DNA of 64,000 nt from Sinorhizobium sp. 6-70 (GTDB lineage Bacteria; Pseudomonadota; Alphaproteobacteria; Rhizobiales; Rhizobiaceae), in the NCBI RefSeq assembly GCF_030124375.1, contig NZ_JASKLS010000001.1, positions 540,526 through 604,525 of the forward strand, read 5' to 3'. The notes under the pieces are model-generated. The model searched no databases, was not told the origin of the DNA, and saw only the letters and a list, made by a program, of their open reading frames with translations. The position numbers and the translations under genes were made by a program. Of this stretch, positions 25,773 to 34,649 are shown in pieces (the first letter of the stretch is position 1; the number at the start of each line of letters is the position of its first letter).

Positions 25773-26303
25773 ATGAAATTCCTGATTCCGGTATTCCTTG
25801 CCGTGGTTCTTCCCCTGCCGGCCGCGGCGCAGTCCGAACACGCCCATATGTCGCCCTATGCCGGAGAGCAGCAGCGCGAGATCAAGAGCCTCTCGCACGA
25901 GGACATCGCCGAGCTCAGGGCGGGCGGCGGCTGGGGACTGGCGAAGCCGGCCGAGCTCAACGGCGTGCCGGGACCATCGCATGTCCTCAAGATGAAGCGA
26001 GAGCTGGCTTTGACGGCGGACCAGGAGAGATCCGTGCAACGCATCTTCGAGGAGATGCAGAGCGAAGCCGTGGCCGAAGGCAAACACCTTCTCGCCGGTG
26101 AAGCGGCGCTGGACGCAGCCTTCCGCGATGGCGGGATCGAGCCGGACCACTTGCGAATGCTGCTTCGCCGGACCGAAGCGAGCCGGGCCAACCTGCGTTA
26201 CGTCCATCTTTCAGCTCATTTGAAGATGGCTCGAGTGCTCACCAAGGATCAGGTGAAACGCTACAACGAGCTGCGCGGATACGGCGCCCATCCGCAGCCA
26301 TAG
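25773..26303 (+). CDS. Periplasmic metal-sensor-like protein (CnrX/CpxP type)
   Basis: A 176-residue protein with a signal peptide (MKFLIPVFLAVVLPLPAAAQ). The mature part starts with a His/Met segment (SEHAHMSPYAGEQQ) and is otherwise helical (LALTADQERSVQRIFEEMQ and LRYVHLSAHLKMARVLTKDQ), matching the heavy-metal sensor/chaperone family that includes CnrX, ZraP and Spy. It is divergent from the Crp/chrA operon, only about 50 bp apart, which suggests common control under metal or envelope stress. The metal is unknown. Confidence 0.8.
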   Translation: MKFLIPVFLAVVLPLPAAAQSEHAHMSPYAGEQQREIKSLSHEDIAELRAGGGWGLAKPAELNGVPGPSHVLKMKRELALTADQERSVQRIFEEMQSEAVAEGKHLLAGEAALDAAFRDGGIEPDHLRMLLRRTEASRANLRYVHLSAHLKMARVLTKDQVKRYNELRGYGAHPQP

Positions 26304-26433
26304 TCAATGCTGCCGATGGCAGGTGACTCCGACGCTTCCTTCGCCGCGTCCCGCCGCCGCGTCGCTCCGCCGCAAACCAACGTATACCTAGTCTCCGGCC
26401 ACCTATTCATTGATTAGATCGCAGTTGGAGCCC

Positions 26434-26540
26434 TACTGCATGTTTCCTTAAACCGTCGCCGATTTAAGGACAAAAACATGCAGCGGTTCAAAGTGCTACA
26501 GCGTCCTTTTGCGCGTCCAAAGCGACGCACGACGCTGTAG
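26434..26540 (+). repeat. RIME copy
   Basis: Complete copy: ctactgcatgtttcct, gccgatttaagg, acatgcagcggttcaaa, and the second palindrome ending gacgctgtag. Lies directly before the cupin gene. Confidence 0.9.
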
Positions 26541-26567
26541 GTTCCGGCCATGTAGAGGAGACACCTG

Positions 26568-26978
26568 ATGTTCAGGCCCATTGCTGCTGCCTTTTCCTTC
26601 GCATTGTTCGCGGCCGCGCCCGCCTTTGCCGACGAACCGTACAATGCCAAGATCACGACGATATTCGACCACAAGCTGCCCCATGTTCCGGGCAAGAGCA
26701 TGCGGGGCGTCCTGGTGGAATACGGACCTGGCGGACACAACCCGTCGCATACGCACGCCAAGACCGCCTTTATTTCTGCGACCGTGATCCAGGGGCGCAT
26801 CAAGAGCCAGGTCAATGGTGGCGAGGTCAAGATCTACAACACCGGCGAAAACTGGATTGAAGTTCCCGGCGACCACCATCAGGTCAGCGCCAATGCCAGC
26901 GACACAGAAGATGCCAAGATCCTGGCAGTCTTCGTCGTGGACACGGACGAAACCGAACTGACGATCCCCGACGATTGA
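26568..26978 (+). CDS. Secreted cupin-domain protein
   Basis: A 136-residue periplasmic protein. A signal peptide (MFRPIAAAFSFALFAAAPAFA) precedes one cupin barrel with the metal-binding pattern PSHTHAKTAF then GDHHQVS. Such single-domain cupins bind a metal and can be dioxygenases or isomerases; no substrate is evident. An AGAGGAG ribosome site is well placed. It stands alone after a RIME. Confidence 0.85.
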   Translation: MFRPIAAAFSFALFAAAPAFADEPYNAKITTIFDHKLPHVPGKSMRGVLVEYGPGGHNPSHTHAKTAFISATVIQGRIKSQVNGGEVKIYNTGENWIEVPGDHHQVSANASDTEDAKILAVFVVDTDETELTIPDD

Positions 26979-27083
26979 TCGGAAACCGGCATCTTGCCGC
27001 AGGCTCTGGGGTGCTTCTTGCGCTGTTCGGCAAAACCCCAGAGCGGTATATCGCCCGGGAATGGCGTAGTCATCAGGGCGTCC

Positions 27084-27911
27084 TTACGCAGTGGTCTCCT
27101 TCAGGAAATCCATTGTCCGCTCCCACGCGAGTTTCGCGGCGTCCTTGGAGTAGGTGGAGGAGACGGTGTCGTCCTCAAAGCCGTGTTTGGCACCCTCATA
27201 AATGAACGCTTGATAGCTGACCCCTGCCTTCTTCAAGGCTTCCTCGAAAGCACGCCGCTGCGGGTTAACCAGGCGGTCGTCGGCTGCGTAGTTGAGCAAC
27301 AGGGGGGCGGCAATTTTCGCGACGTTTTCGAGTGGCGGGGCACGCCCGTAGAAAATCACCCCGCTCGTCAGCTCGTTCAATTGGAACATCATTCGGCCGA
27401 GGGCGCTGCCGCCCAGTCCGAATCCAATCGCCGCCACCTTGCCATTGCTCCGAGGTTGCCGTGTCAGCCAGCCCAGCGCCGAGCGGGTGTCGGCCAGCCA
27501 TTCATCCCAGGTGGTCATGCCGACAACCTCGTGAGCAGGCATCGGCTCGGCCGGGGTCCCGCCGTAGCGCGAGGCATAGTCCGGTACTATCACGGCAAAG
27601 GATCCCGCTGCCGCCAGGCGCCGTGCGACGTCCTCGAAATGTGGCGTCAAGCCCAGCGCGTCATGGGCTACGATGATGCTGGTGAGCTGCCCCCTGTCGG
27701 TTTTCGGCACCGCCACGTAGCTCTGCAACCCGCCCGCGCCGTTGTCGATGGTTAGGAGCTGAACATGAACGCGAGGGTCGTCGGCAGCAACGGCAGGAGC
27801 GGCCACGGCCAAGTGAGGCAGCAGACCAATGCCGGCTGGCACCCCGCACAGGGCCAGCAGGATCGTGCGGCGGCTTATAAGGACGCCTTCATGCAAAACC
27901 TCGTTTCTCAT
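27084..27911 (-). CDS. Dienelactone hydrolase-family exported protein, nucleophile replaced
   Basis: A 275-residue alpha/beta-hydrolase with a twin-arginine-type leader (LISRRTILLALCG). The fold follows DLH, with the acid in YAADDRLV (Asp210 or 211) and catalytic-type His242 in GAKHGFED. The nucleophile elbow reads GFGLGG, so residue 165 is Gly where DLH proteins have Cys or Ser. Thus it may not hydrolyse by the usual mechanism. The start at 27911 has a strong GGGGAGGAAG; a longer frame upstream is not needed. Confidence 0.85.
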   Translation of the reverse strand: MRNEVLHEGVLISRRTILLALCGVPAGIGLLPHLAVAAPAVAADDPRVHVQLLTIDNGAGGLQSYVAVPKTDRGQLTSIIVAHDALGLTPHFEDVARRLAAAGSFAVIVPDYASRYGGTPAEPMPAHEVVGMTTWDEWLADTRSALGWLTRQPRSNGKVAAIGFGLGGSALGRMMFQLNELTSGVIFYGRAPPLENVAKIAAPLLLNYAADDRLVNPQRRAFEEALKKAGVSYQAFIYEGAKHGFEDDTVSSTYSKDAAKLAWERTMDFLKETTA

Positions 27912-28190
27912 GACTTCCTCCCCTTTTGTGGGAGTAACATTAGACGCCCGTTTCTTGGGTGCGGCCAGCGCTGAAGAGGCCAAGACTCACGCGGCTCTGC
28001 CGTGTCGATGATGCGAGGCATCGCGATCGCCGGTCCGACGCCGCCCTCGTTAATACCGCCCCGGCCGAGTACCTGTCCTCCGCCGAAGCCAGTGCGCGCT
28101 TTCGTCACGCAATATTGACAGGGCGCGCCTCTCCCGGACGTGTGCCGCGGCTTGTGTTTCACCGAATTCGGCGCAATTGTCTCTCCTGTC

Positions 28191-28685
28191 ATGCAGCACT
28201 GGTCCGTCCGAAGGTTGCGTGCCTCCTGGAAGCGCAGAGCGCTTTTGGGACAACGGCATGCACCAAGACAAATCGTCAGCTTTCTCCTCGCGGTTTTCCT
28301 CGCCACGGGCATGGGCCTGTCTTTCGCGCAGGCGAGCGGCGTGGCCGCCAGAATGGCGACGATGCCTGAAATGGCCCAGTCGGACGCGGTCAAGTCGGAC
28401 GCGGTCAAGTCGAACACCGTGAAGTCGGACACGGTCACATCCGATATGATCATGCCGGATACGGCTCAGCATGGCGACTGCCAGGATTGCCCGGACCAGC
28501 CGGACGGCATGAAGGCCATGGCCTGCGGCAATGTCTGTGCTGCCGCCGTCATCGCGCCGCTTCCTCTTGCGGCACTCGTGCCGGACGGCGAGGACCCGAC
28601 TTCGATCCTCGCCCCCGATCTGTCTCTCGACGGCCGGACCCTGCCCCCCGATCCCGACCCGCCACGAACCTCCGACATCGGCTGA
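28191..28685 (+). CDS. Exported Met/Asp/Cys-rich hypothetical protein with 5-residue repeats
   Basis: A 164-residue protein: a basic N-terminus, a membrane or signal helix (QIVSFLLAVFLATGMGLSFA), then tandem five-residue repeats (about 64-83: SDAVK, SDAVK, SNTVK, SDTVT). A cluster HGDCQDCPDQPDGMKAMACG, rich in Cys, Met and His, could bind copper. The C-terminus is Pro-rich. The ATG at 28191 is chosen over a frame from 28140. It precedes the DUF411 gene by 192 bp in the same direction. Confidence 0.6.
   Translation: MQHWSVRRLRASWKRRALLGQRHAPRQIVSFLLAVFLATGMGLSFAQASGVAARMATMPEMAQSDAVKSDAVKSNTVKSDTVTSDMIMPDTAQHGDCQDCPDQPDGMKAMACGNVCAAAVIAPLPLAALVPDGEDPTSILAPDLSLDGRTLPPDPDPPRTSDIG
28380..28439 (+). 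repeat. Four tandem 15-nt repeats inside a gene
   Basis: The unit tcggacgcggtcaag occurs four times in frame, with the later copies drifting (aacaccgtg, gacacggtc). It encodes the SDAVK-type repeat and is prone to copy-number change. Confidence 0.85.
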
Positions 28686-28877
28686 TCCCCGGCCGTCGCT
28701 CCCCGACCGGCCGGGACGAGCGAACGCGCGCGTTCTTCGTGCCGACACGGTCTCTGAGCCGAGAACGTCGCCTTCGCCGCCGACCGGATGCTGCACGGCC
28801 TGTCATCGATCACGAGACGGCCGCGCGGCGCATGAAGCAAACGGAAGATACACAGATTTACCCCATGGAGAATTGAA

Positions 28878-29318
28878 ATGAACCGCATGATCCGCCTCAC
28901 GAGCCTCGCCGCTCTCATCGCCTTCGCCACGCCGGCACTCGCGCAGTCGCTGGACGCAACACTCTACAAGAGCCCGGAGTGCGGCTGCTGCGAGGGCTAT
29001 GTCGCCTATCTCCGCGACAACGGCTTCAAGGTCGATGTGAAGGAAACCGACGAACTCGCCGCGATCAGCCACAAGGCCGGCGTGCCGGAAGACATGCAAG
29101 GCTGCCACACCACCTTCATCGACGGCTATGTCATCGACGGCCACGTGCCGATCAACGTCGTGCGCAAGCTCCTCAAGGAGAAGCCCGCGATCGCCGGCAT
29201 CACGCTCCCGGGAATGCCGATGGGTTCTCCCGGCATGTCCGGCACCAAGACGGAAAAATTCGTGATCTATACCGTGCCGAAGGACGGCAAGGCGCCGGAA
29301 GTCTACGCGACCGAATGA
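28878..29318 (+). CDS. DUF411 periplasmic metal-binding protein
   Basis: A 146-residue exported protein with a signal peptide (RLTSLAALIAFATPALAQ). The family motif YKSPECGCCEGYVAYLRDNGF carries three cysteines; GCHTTFIDGYVIDGHVPI follows. DUF411 proteins are often encoded with copper-resistance genes. The C-terminus has a Gly/Met-rich LPGMPMGSPGMSG segment that may add metal ligands. With chrA and the metal-sensor-like gene it marks a metal-stress neighbourhood. Confidence 0.88.
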   Translation: MNRMIRLTSLAALIAFATPALAQSLDATLYKSPECGCCEGYVAYLRDNGFKVDVKETDELAAISHKAGVPEDMQGCHTTFIDGYVIDGHVPINVVRKLLKEKPAIAGITLPGMPMGSPGMSGTKTEKFVIYTVPKDGKAPEVYATE

Positions 29319-29385
29319 CAATCGCATGTTTCCTGGCGTACCGCGCTTCGTCGGTTGCGGTGCGGCAGGGCTTCTCCTCCGCCTC

Positions 29386-29425
29386 CTCATTCCTGTGCTT
29401 GTCACAGGGATGAGGCGGGTGGGTC
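29386..29425. repeat. Fragment of the cctgtgcttgtcacagg palindrome
   Basis: ctcattcctgtgcttgtcac followed by agggatgagg. A truncated member of the family seen at 34650-34825. Confidence 0.6.
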
Positions 29426-29568
29426 ACCGCTCAGAGAGATCAATAGACAGATCAAATGGCCTTCAGGGACCGAGGAGAAGCTCCCCGTACCGCAACCGAC
29501 GAGACAGCAGTAGACTGCTGTCGTGTACTTTCAGAAGACGCGCGTAGATTGAAGCAAGTGGTACCGCG

Positions 29569-29781
29569 ATGAATGCTGTCGTTCTCGAATCCGTGCTGAC
29601 CTGCCCCGATTGCGGTTTCGCCCGGCGGGAAACCATGCCGACCGATGCCTGCCGGTACTTCTATGAATGCGCCAACTGCAAGACACTGCTGCGCCCCCGC
29701 CCCGGAGACTGTTGCGTGTTCTGTTCGTTCGGTTCGGTGAAGTGTCCGCCAGTCCAACAGCAGCTTCGATGCTGCGAGTAG
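29569..29781 (+). CDS. Small Cys-rich zinc-ribbon protein (GDCCVFCS type)
   Basis: A 70-residue protein with cysteine pairs CPDC, CANC, GDCCVFC and CPP. The GDCCVFCSFGSVKCPPVQ block is a recurrent signature of short metal-resistance-associated proteins of unknown function. The four cysteine groups suggest binding of one or two metal ions. It is probably soluble. It lies about 250 bp after the DUF411 gene in the same direction. Confidence 0.7.
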   Translation: MNAVVLESVLTCPDCGFARRETMPTDACRYFYECANCKTLLRPRPGDCCVFCSFGSVKCPPVQQQLRCCE

Positions 29782-29803
29782 GCTCAAGCCTGTTGCGGGA
29801 CGG

Positions 29804-30169
29804 CTATACCGCGAACCGAAGAAGCCTCTTGGTTCCATAGAGCGCCCAACCAAGGCAATGGCCGAGAAAGTAGATCGTCAGAACCGTATAGGTGATCATC
29901 ACCACGGTGACCGTCGTGCCGGCGTCCAGCCTGTCAAACGGCGATACCTGACGGAGCAGATCGGCCCACCAGCCAAGCTTCGGGCTCCATTCGCAGGCAA
30001 CCCCGTCACAGGCCGAAACAATAAACGGCAGGGTCATTGCCGACCAGGCGAGGAAAACAAGGCCGGCGCTCTTCCAGTTGTAGCTGCGGCTGCGAAGCAG
30101 CCTGTGCACCTGCCGTCCCTTGGCAATAGTCATGGCAATAGCGGCCAGTATATAAATTGATATCTGCAT
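29804..30169 (-). CDS. Small multi-pass membrane protein
   Basis: A 121-residue protein with three hydrophobic segments (ISIYILAAIAMTIA, SAGLVFLAWSAMTLPFIVSA, TVVMITYTVLTIYFLG) and a central loop with two Cys (SACDGVACEW). No family recognised. The ATG at 30169 begins the first helix; a GTG at 30187 is an in-frame alternative. Confidence 0.55.
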   Translation of the reverse strand: MQISIYILAAIAMTIAKGRQVHRLLRSRSYNWKSAGLVFLAWSAMTLPFIVSACDGVACEWSPKLGWWADLLRQVSPFDRLDAGTTVTVVMITYTVLTIYFLGHCLGWALYGTKRLLRFAV

Positions 30170-30331
30170 CTCAGCGCCCAAGCCCACCCATGAAGAGCCA
30201 CCATTAGCGGAGAGATGTTGCTGCGCGGTTCAGTCGAAAGGTAAATGGTTTATGACGAAGCATGTTCGTCTGGCCCGAAACCCGGCACTGAGCGTGTTGC
30301 CCCGGCAAGGAGTCACGGCCGGGATGTCCGG

Positions 30332-30946
30332 TCACTTCGGCCGTGCGCTGCCTTCGTACATGAAGGTCATCGGCTTCGGCCCGCGCATATAGCCGGTATC
30401 GACCCGGTCGATCCGAAAGCCGCCATCCTCTATCAGCGACCGGATCGGACGGTTGAGATTGCAGCCGCCGGTGATGCGCCGCCAGATCGGGTTGAGGCAA
30501 TCCTGGCACCAGCGCACGCCGCGGTCGGGCGAGCGCCCATGCTCGACGAACAGCAGCCTGCCCCCGGATTTCAGCACGCGGCGCATTTCCGAAAGTGCCG
30601 TCGCCGCCCCGGGAATGGTGCACAGCGTCCAGGTCGTCACCACGGTGTCGACGCTCCCGTCATCGAGCGGGATCGCCTCGGCGGAGGCTTCGATGAAGTT
30701 GACCGGGATCGCGGAATGCGGGACGCGACGTGCCATGGCCGCGAGACTTTGCGAAGGCTCGAGCGCCAGGATTTCCCGGACCGCCGGACGGTAGTGCGGC
30801 AGGTTGAGGCCGGATCCGCTGCCGATCTCCAGCACCCGCCCTTCCGCCGCGCCGATCACCCGTTCGCGATAGGGAAGCAGGCGCTCGTTGCGCATGGAGC
30901 AATCGCAGAGTTTCGGCAGGATGACGTCGCTGTAGATGCCCATCAT
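30332..30946 (-). CDS. SAM-dependent methyltransferase (UbiE/phospholipid type)
   Basis: A 204-residue class I methyltransferase. Motif I is VLEIGSGSGLNLPHY, followed by LALEPSQ, a motif near TTWTLCTIPG, and motif LKSGGRLLFVEHG. It resembles small methyltransferases acting on quinones, lipids or small molecules. The ATG at 30946 (MMGIYSD) has GGGGAGGG upstream. Substrate unknown. Single gene. Confidence 0.85.
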   Translation of the reverse strand: MMGIYSDVILPKLCDCSMRNERLLPYRERVIGAAEGRVLEIGSGSGLNLPHYRPAVREILALEPSQSLAAMARRVPHSAIPVNFIEASAEAIPLDDGSVDTVVTTWTLCTIPGAATALSEMRRVLKSGGRLLFVEHGRSPDRGVRWCQDCLNPIWRRITGGCNLNRPIRSLIEDGGFRIDRVDTGYMRGPKPMTFMYEGSARPK

Positions 30947-31079
30947 TCCCTCCCCGGCTACTGCATGTTGTCCGGAACTCGGTAGCAATTGCGCCCATCA
31001 ACAGAATGGAGTGGGTCCGCCCGCCTTCAGCGGAGCAAACTACGCCGAGTTCACTATCGCAAACTTTCTTCGCGTTTGT

Positions 31080-31484
31080 TTATCGTGCTCCATTGATCTC
31101 TACGACATTCAAGTCGGGGTCGCGGAGATAGAGTTGCGGGAAACCGGCCAGGCCAGAGCGGGAGACCAGCAGGCATTTCGGATCGCCTTGCGGCAGTTCC
31201 TCCGTAAAGCCGAGGGTCTTCAGGCGCTGCATGACGCCCTCGAAATCATCGGTGCGGAAGGCAAAGTGCCAATCGTTGCGGTCGATCGCGGGGCTCTTGC
31301 GGAACGTCCCTTCGGGATGGACAACCAGATGCACCTGCAGGTCGCCACAGGCCAGCCAAGCGCCGGCTACAGGAAAATTCGGCCGCGGAATTTCCGTGAG
31401 CCCGAATACATCACGATAGAAAGGCAGCGATTTGCTTAGGTCAGCGGTGATGATCGATACATGGTGCAAGGCAAGCAGAGACAT
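31080..31484 (-). CDS. Glyoxalase/bleomycin-resistance (VOC) family protein
   Basis: A 134-residue protein with the paired beta-alpha-beta-beta-beta modules of the VOC superfamily. The N-terminus reads MSLLALHHVSIITADLSKSLPFYRDVFGL, with a metal-ligand-type His, and the C-terminus LYLRDPDLNVVEING supplies an acidic ligand. Such proteins bind a divalent metal and act on thiol adducts, antibiotics or ring substrates. The substrate cannot be read from sequence. Confidence 0.85.
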   Translation of the reverse strand: MSLLALHHVSIITADLSKSLPFYRDVFGLTEIPRPNFPVAGAWLACGDLQVHLVVHPEGTFRKSPAIDRNDWHFAFRTDDFEGVMQRLKTLGFTEELPQGDPKCLLVSRSGLAGFPQLYLRDPDLNVVEINGAR

Positions 31485-31819
31485 TCGTCTTCCCCTAAAC
31501 CGCGAGCAGTCTTACGGATAACAAAAGCGCCTCTGAAACGCCAGTTGAGCTTTTGCTGGCACCCCGTCCGCCCTGCCGGGCATCTCCACAAGGCGAGAGA
31601 TTGGCCGGGAGTGCCGTCCTCCCCGACAGCAAACACGCAAACGCCGAAATCGCCTAAAGCCGCGCGCACGGGATAGTTGGCGGAGCGGGACCGCGCTCCT
31701 TGCCGATCTCCCCCCTTGTGGGGGAGATCCACCACTCCTGCTCGAGCATCCTCCACACCCACGGCCCCAGCGCCGCACATCCCTTCAGACGCACGACGCC
31801 GTGCCATCACTCAGCGACT
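31485..31819. other. Intergenic region with a short hairpin
   Basis: No gene recognised. The palindrome at about 31706-31730 (gatctcccccc/gggggagatc) is a compact hairpin common between rhizobial genes. It lies between two leftward genes and could attenuate read-through from the transporter gene. Confidence 0.4.
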
Positions 31820-33145
31820 TCACCCTGCCCTTGGCTCAACCGGCTGCCATATGCTGACCTGCCGCGTCTCGGGCATCAGGATCAGGGCGAGCACGAAGCA
31901 GATGGCGGGAACGACGATTGGATAGATCAACGCGTAGCCGACGCTGCCCGTGGCCGCGAAAGCCGCCGAGGTGACGAAGGGCACCAGGCCGCCGCCCCAG
32001 CCGTTGCCGATGTGATAGGGCACCGACACCGACGTGTAGCGGATCCTGCCGGGGAAATATTCCGCCAGGAACGCGCCGACCGGCCCATAGACCATCCCGA
32101 CGTAGCAGACGAGGATGAAGATGATGAAGATCGCGGTCGGATAGTTGATGTTGTCCGGCTGCGTCACCGTTCCAAGCCACAGATACAGCGGATAGTAGGT
32201 GATCGCGGCGAGCAACATGCCTCCGAGGATCACCGGCTTGCGGCCGACGATGTCGGAGAGCCATCCGAAGAGGATCAGGCTCGGCGTGGCAAGGAGCAGC
32301 GCTGCGCCGACGATGTAGGCCGAGCTCAGCGGGTCCACCTTGGAAACCTGCTGCAGGAAGTAGAGCGCCCAGAACTGGCCGCTGTACCAGACCACCCCCT
32401 GCCCGATCAGCACGATGGTGGCGATCCCGACATATTTGGCGTTGGCGCTCAGGAAGGCTTCCTTCCAGGGGTTCTGGGTCATCTGTCCCCTCGCCTTGAT
32501 CTCCGCGAACACCGGTGTCTCCTGGAGCTGGAGCCGGATGTAGATGGCGATGGCGACCAGCAGGAACGACAGCAGGAACGGCACCCGCCACGCCCATGCC
32601 TCGAAGACCTCATTGCCGAAATAGGTGCGCGTGGCGATGACCACCGCCAACGACACGACGATCCCGAGCGTCGGAGAGGTCTGTAGCCAGCCGGTGTAGT
32701 AGCCGCGGCTTTCATCGGGCACATGCTCGGCGACATAGGTGATGGCGCCGCCATACTCCCCGCCAAGGCACAGGCCCTGGATCATCCTGAGGCCGAAGAG
32801 CAGGAATGCGGCAGTGAGGCCTATCGCCTCGTAGGTCGGGATCAGGCCGATCGCGCCGGTGCCGAGCCCCATGCCGCTCAGCGTAATCAGGAACGTGTAT
32901 TTGCGGCCGACCCTGTCACCCATCCAGCCGAAGAGAAACGCCCCCAGCGGACGGATCAGGAAGCCTGCGGTAAACAGCGCAATGGTGCTCAGGAGCGCCG
33001 CGACCGGGTGCGATGGTTCGAAGAACTTGACCGACAGCACTGCGGCCAGGCTGCCGAAAATATAAAAATCATACCATTCGATGATGTTTCCCACCGACGC
33101 GGCGACAATCACGCGGCGGAAATCCGTCGGGACCTGTATAGCCAT
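31820..33145 (-). CDS. MHS-family MFS transporter (ProP/KgtP-like)
   Basis: A 441-residue proton symporter with 12 helices. MHS features are VGNIIEWYDFYIFGSLAAVL at the N-terminus, RPLGAFLFGWMGDRVGRK between helices 2 and 3, and GLRMIQGLCLGGEYGGA. The family imports organic acids, betaine, proline or shikimate. The ATG at 33145 has GGGAGGAAG; the extra upstream residues in the same frame look untranslated. Substrate is uncertain. Confidence 0.9.
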   Translation of the reverse strand: MAIQVPTDFRRVIVAASVGNIIEWYDFYIFGSLAAVLSVKFFEPSHPVAALLSTIALFTAGFLIRPLGAFLFGWMGDRVGRKYTFLITLSGMGLGTGAIGLIPTYEAIGLTAAFLLFGLRMIQGLCLGGEYGGAITYVAEHVPDESRGYYTGWLQTSPTLGIVVSLAVVIATRTYFGNEVFEAWAWRVPFLLSFLLVAIAIYIRLQLQETPVFAEIKARGQMTQNPWKEAFLSANAKYVGIATIVLIGQGVVWYSGQFWALYFLQQVSKVDPLSSAYIVGAALLLATPSLILFGWLSDIVGRKPVILGGMLLAAITYYPLYLWLGTVTQPDNINYPTAIFIIFILVCYVGMVYGPVGAFLAEYFPGRIRYTSVSVPYHIGNGWGGGLVPFVTSAAFAATGSVGYALIYPIVVPAICFVLALILMPETRQVSIWQPVEPRAG

Positions 33146-33346
33146 GTTTCTTCCTCCCGTTTCAACACATGGCCCCCAAAATTTTTCGAGCATCCTAACA
33201 CAAATCAGGGCAAGTAAAAACCGGTCTTGCTTCGCGAAGGCGGTACGTCCCGAAGTAACGGCATCGTCATTGCAAAGCGTTACTTCGTCTATTAATGGCG
33301 CCGGTGCCGGCTTATGGAGAAGTCCAAAACCAACTTCCACGCTGGC

Positions 33347-33410
33347 CTACAGCGCCGCGCGTCTTATCAGACGCGCAAAGCACGCTGTAGCACTTTGAAT
33401 TGCTGCGCAT
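33347..33410 (-). repeat. RIME fragment (first palindrome)
   Basis: ctacagcgccgcgcgtctta, then tcagacgcgcaaagcacgct and cactttgaattgctg. The second arm is missing. Confidence 0.85.
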
Positions 33411-33495
33411 CCGGCGAACATCAAGATTAACCACCTCCCCGCGATATGCTATATAGACTGCAACCAACTGGGAGGGAGCCCAACTGGGGGGAGCC

Positions 33496-33966
33496 ATGTC
33501 GACTTTCCGAAATGCAGTTGTCTCGTTGCCTGGCAAGGAACGCACGGCAAGAACGCCTTTCGGCGCAAAGGTTGTGATCCATGTCACGGCTGCAGAGACC
33601 GGAGGCGCGTTCGCGATGTGGGAAACCTTCACTCCGCCTGGCGGGGGCCCGGCTCCTCATACGCACACACGCGAGACCGAGGTCTTTCGCGTCATACGCG
33701 GTCTCTATCGCTTCCAATGCGGTGACGACGAGTTCGACGCCCCTCCGGGTGCCGTCGTCGTTCTGCCACCGCATGTGCCACACGCCTGGCGAAATATAAG
33801 CGGCGAGCCGGGCCAGATGTTCGGCACCGTCACGCCAGGTGGTTTCGAGCAGCTGTTCATCGACATCGAGGCTTCCGGTGCAGATACACCCGAGAAGATT
33901 GCGGCGATTGAAGCGCGTCTCGGGATCATCAACGACATGACGCTCGCCCTCGGGCTGAGGGCATGA
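33496..33966 (+). CDS. Cupin-domain protein (quercetinase-like)
   Basis: A 156-residue soluble cupin. Metal ligands appear in GGGPAPHTHTRETEVF (two His, one Glu) and in LPPHVPHAWRN (His). The barrel spans about residues 35-120 with a helical C-terminus. Related proteins are mononuclear metal dioxygenases or sensors. A GGGGGGAG site precedes the ATG. Its stop overlaps a short downstream frame. Confidence 0.85.
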   Translation: MSTFRNAVVSLPGKERTARTPFGAKVVIHVTAAETGGAFAMWETFTPPGGGPAPHTHTRETEVFRVIRGLYRFQCGDDEFDAPPGAVVVLPPHVPHAWRNISGEPGQMFGTVTPGGFEQLFIDIEASGADTPEKIAAIEARLGIINDMTLALGLRA

Positions 33967-34100
33967 CCAACTTCCCTCGCCGATCGGCCTACGAGATCTT
34001 CTTTCTCAGCGGCGGGCAGAAGTGGGACGTGGATCCCGTCAGTCTGAAATTCATGATTCCGTCGAAGTTCGCAGACTATGTTTGGAACGGCTTCAGATAG
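33963..34100 (+). CDS. Possible 45-aa peptide coupled to the cupin gene
   Basis: An ATGA overlap with the cupin stop codon opens a 45-residue frame (MTNFPRRSAYEIFFLSGGQK to FADYVWNGFR). No homologue recognised. The overlap suggests translational coupling, but ATGA can arise by chance. Confidence 0.3.
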   Translation: MTNFPRRSAYEIFFLSGGQKWDVDPVSLKFMIPSKFADYVWNGFR

Positions 34101-34218
34101 ACCTGCCGGCATGACCGGTCTCGGGTTCGAGCACCAGTACCGAAGAGGAGACTGACTTGCCGCCCGGATCACGCAAGCCAGCGAATTGCCCGGCGAACGA
34201 ATGTGACGAGCAGCGGTG

Positions 34219-34608
34219 ATGACAAGAGCCGAGCTTTCCGACCTCTACCGAGGCTACATTCAGTGCCTGAACGACCAGGATTGGCCGAACCTCGGCAACT
34301 TCGTTCGTGACGACGTTCACTACAACGGCAAGCGGATCGGACTCTCAGGCTATCGCAGGATGCTCGAGGGCGATTTCAACGCGATACCCGACCTCCACTT
34401 CGACATAGAGCTCCTGGTTTCCGAGCCGCCCCTGATCGCGAGCCGGCTGCGTTTCGACTGCACGCCGAAAGGCGTGCTGTTCGGCCTCCCCGTCAACGGC
34501 CGGAAGGTCCGGTTCGCGGAAAATGTCTTCTACGAATTTGTGGAGGGGCGGATCGAAAGGGTCTGGTCGGTCATCGACAAGGCTGCGATTGAGTCTCAAC
34601 TGAAGTAG
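34219..34608 (+). CDS. SnoaL-like/ester cyclase family protein
   Basis: A 129-residue protein of the NTF2-like alpha+beta barrel type. It begins MTRAELSDLYRGYIQCLNDQDW and has LEGDFNAIPDLHFDIELLV and FAENVFYEFVEGRIERVWSVIDK, matching the SnoaL-like polyketide cyclase group. Members are often enzymes on small hydrophobic molecules or have no known role. A GTG at 34216 is an alternative start. Confidence 0.8.
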   Translation: MTRAELSDLYRGYIQCLNDQDWPNLGNFVRDDVHYNGKRIGLSGYRRMLEGDFNAIPDLHFDIELLVSEPPLIASRLRFDCTPKGVLFGLPVNGRKVRFAENVFYEFVEGRIERVWSVIDKAAIESQLK

Positions 34609-34649
34609 CGAAAAGTGTGTAACGATCTTCCGACGCAGACTCCCCTCCC

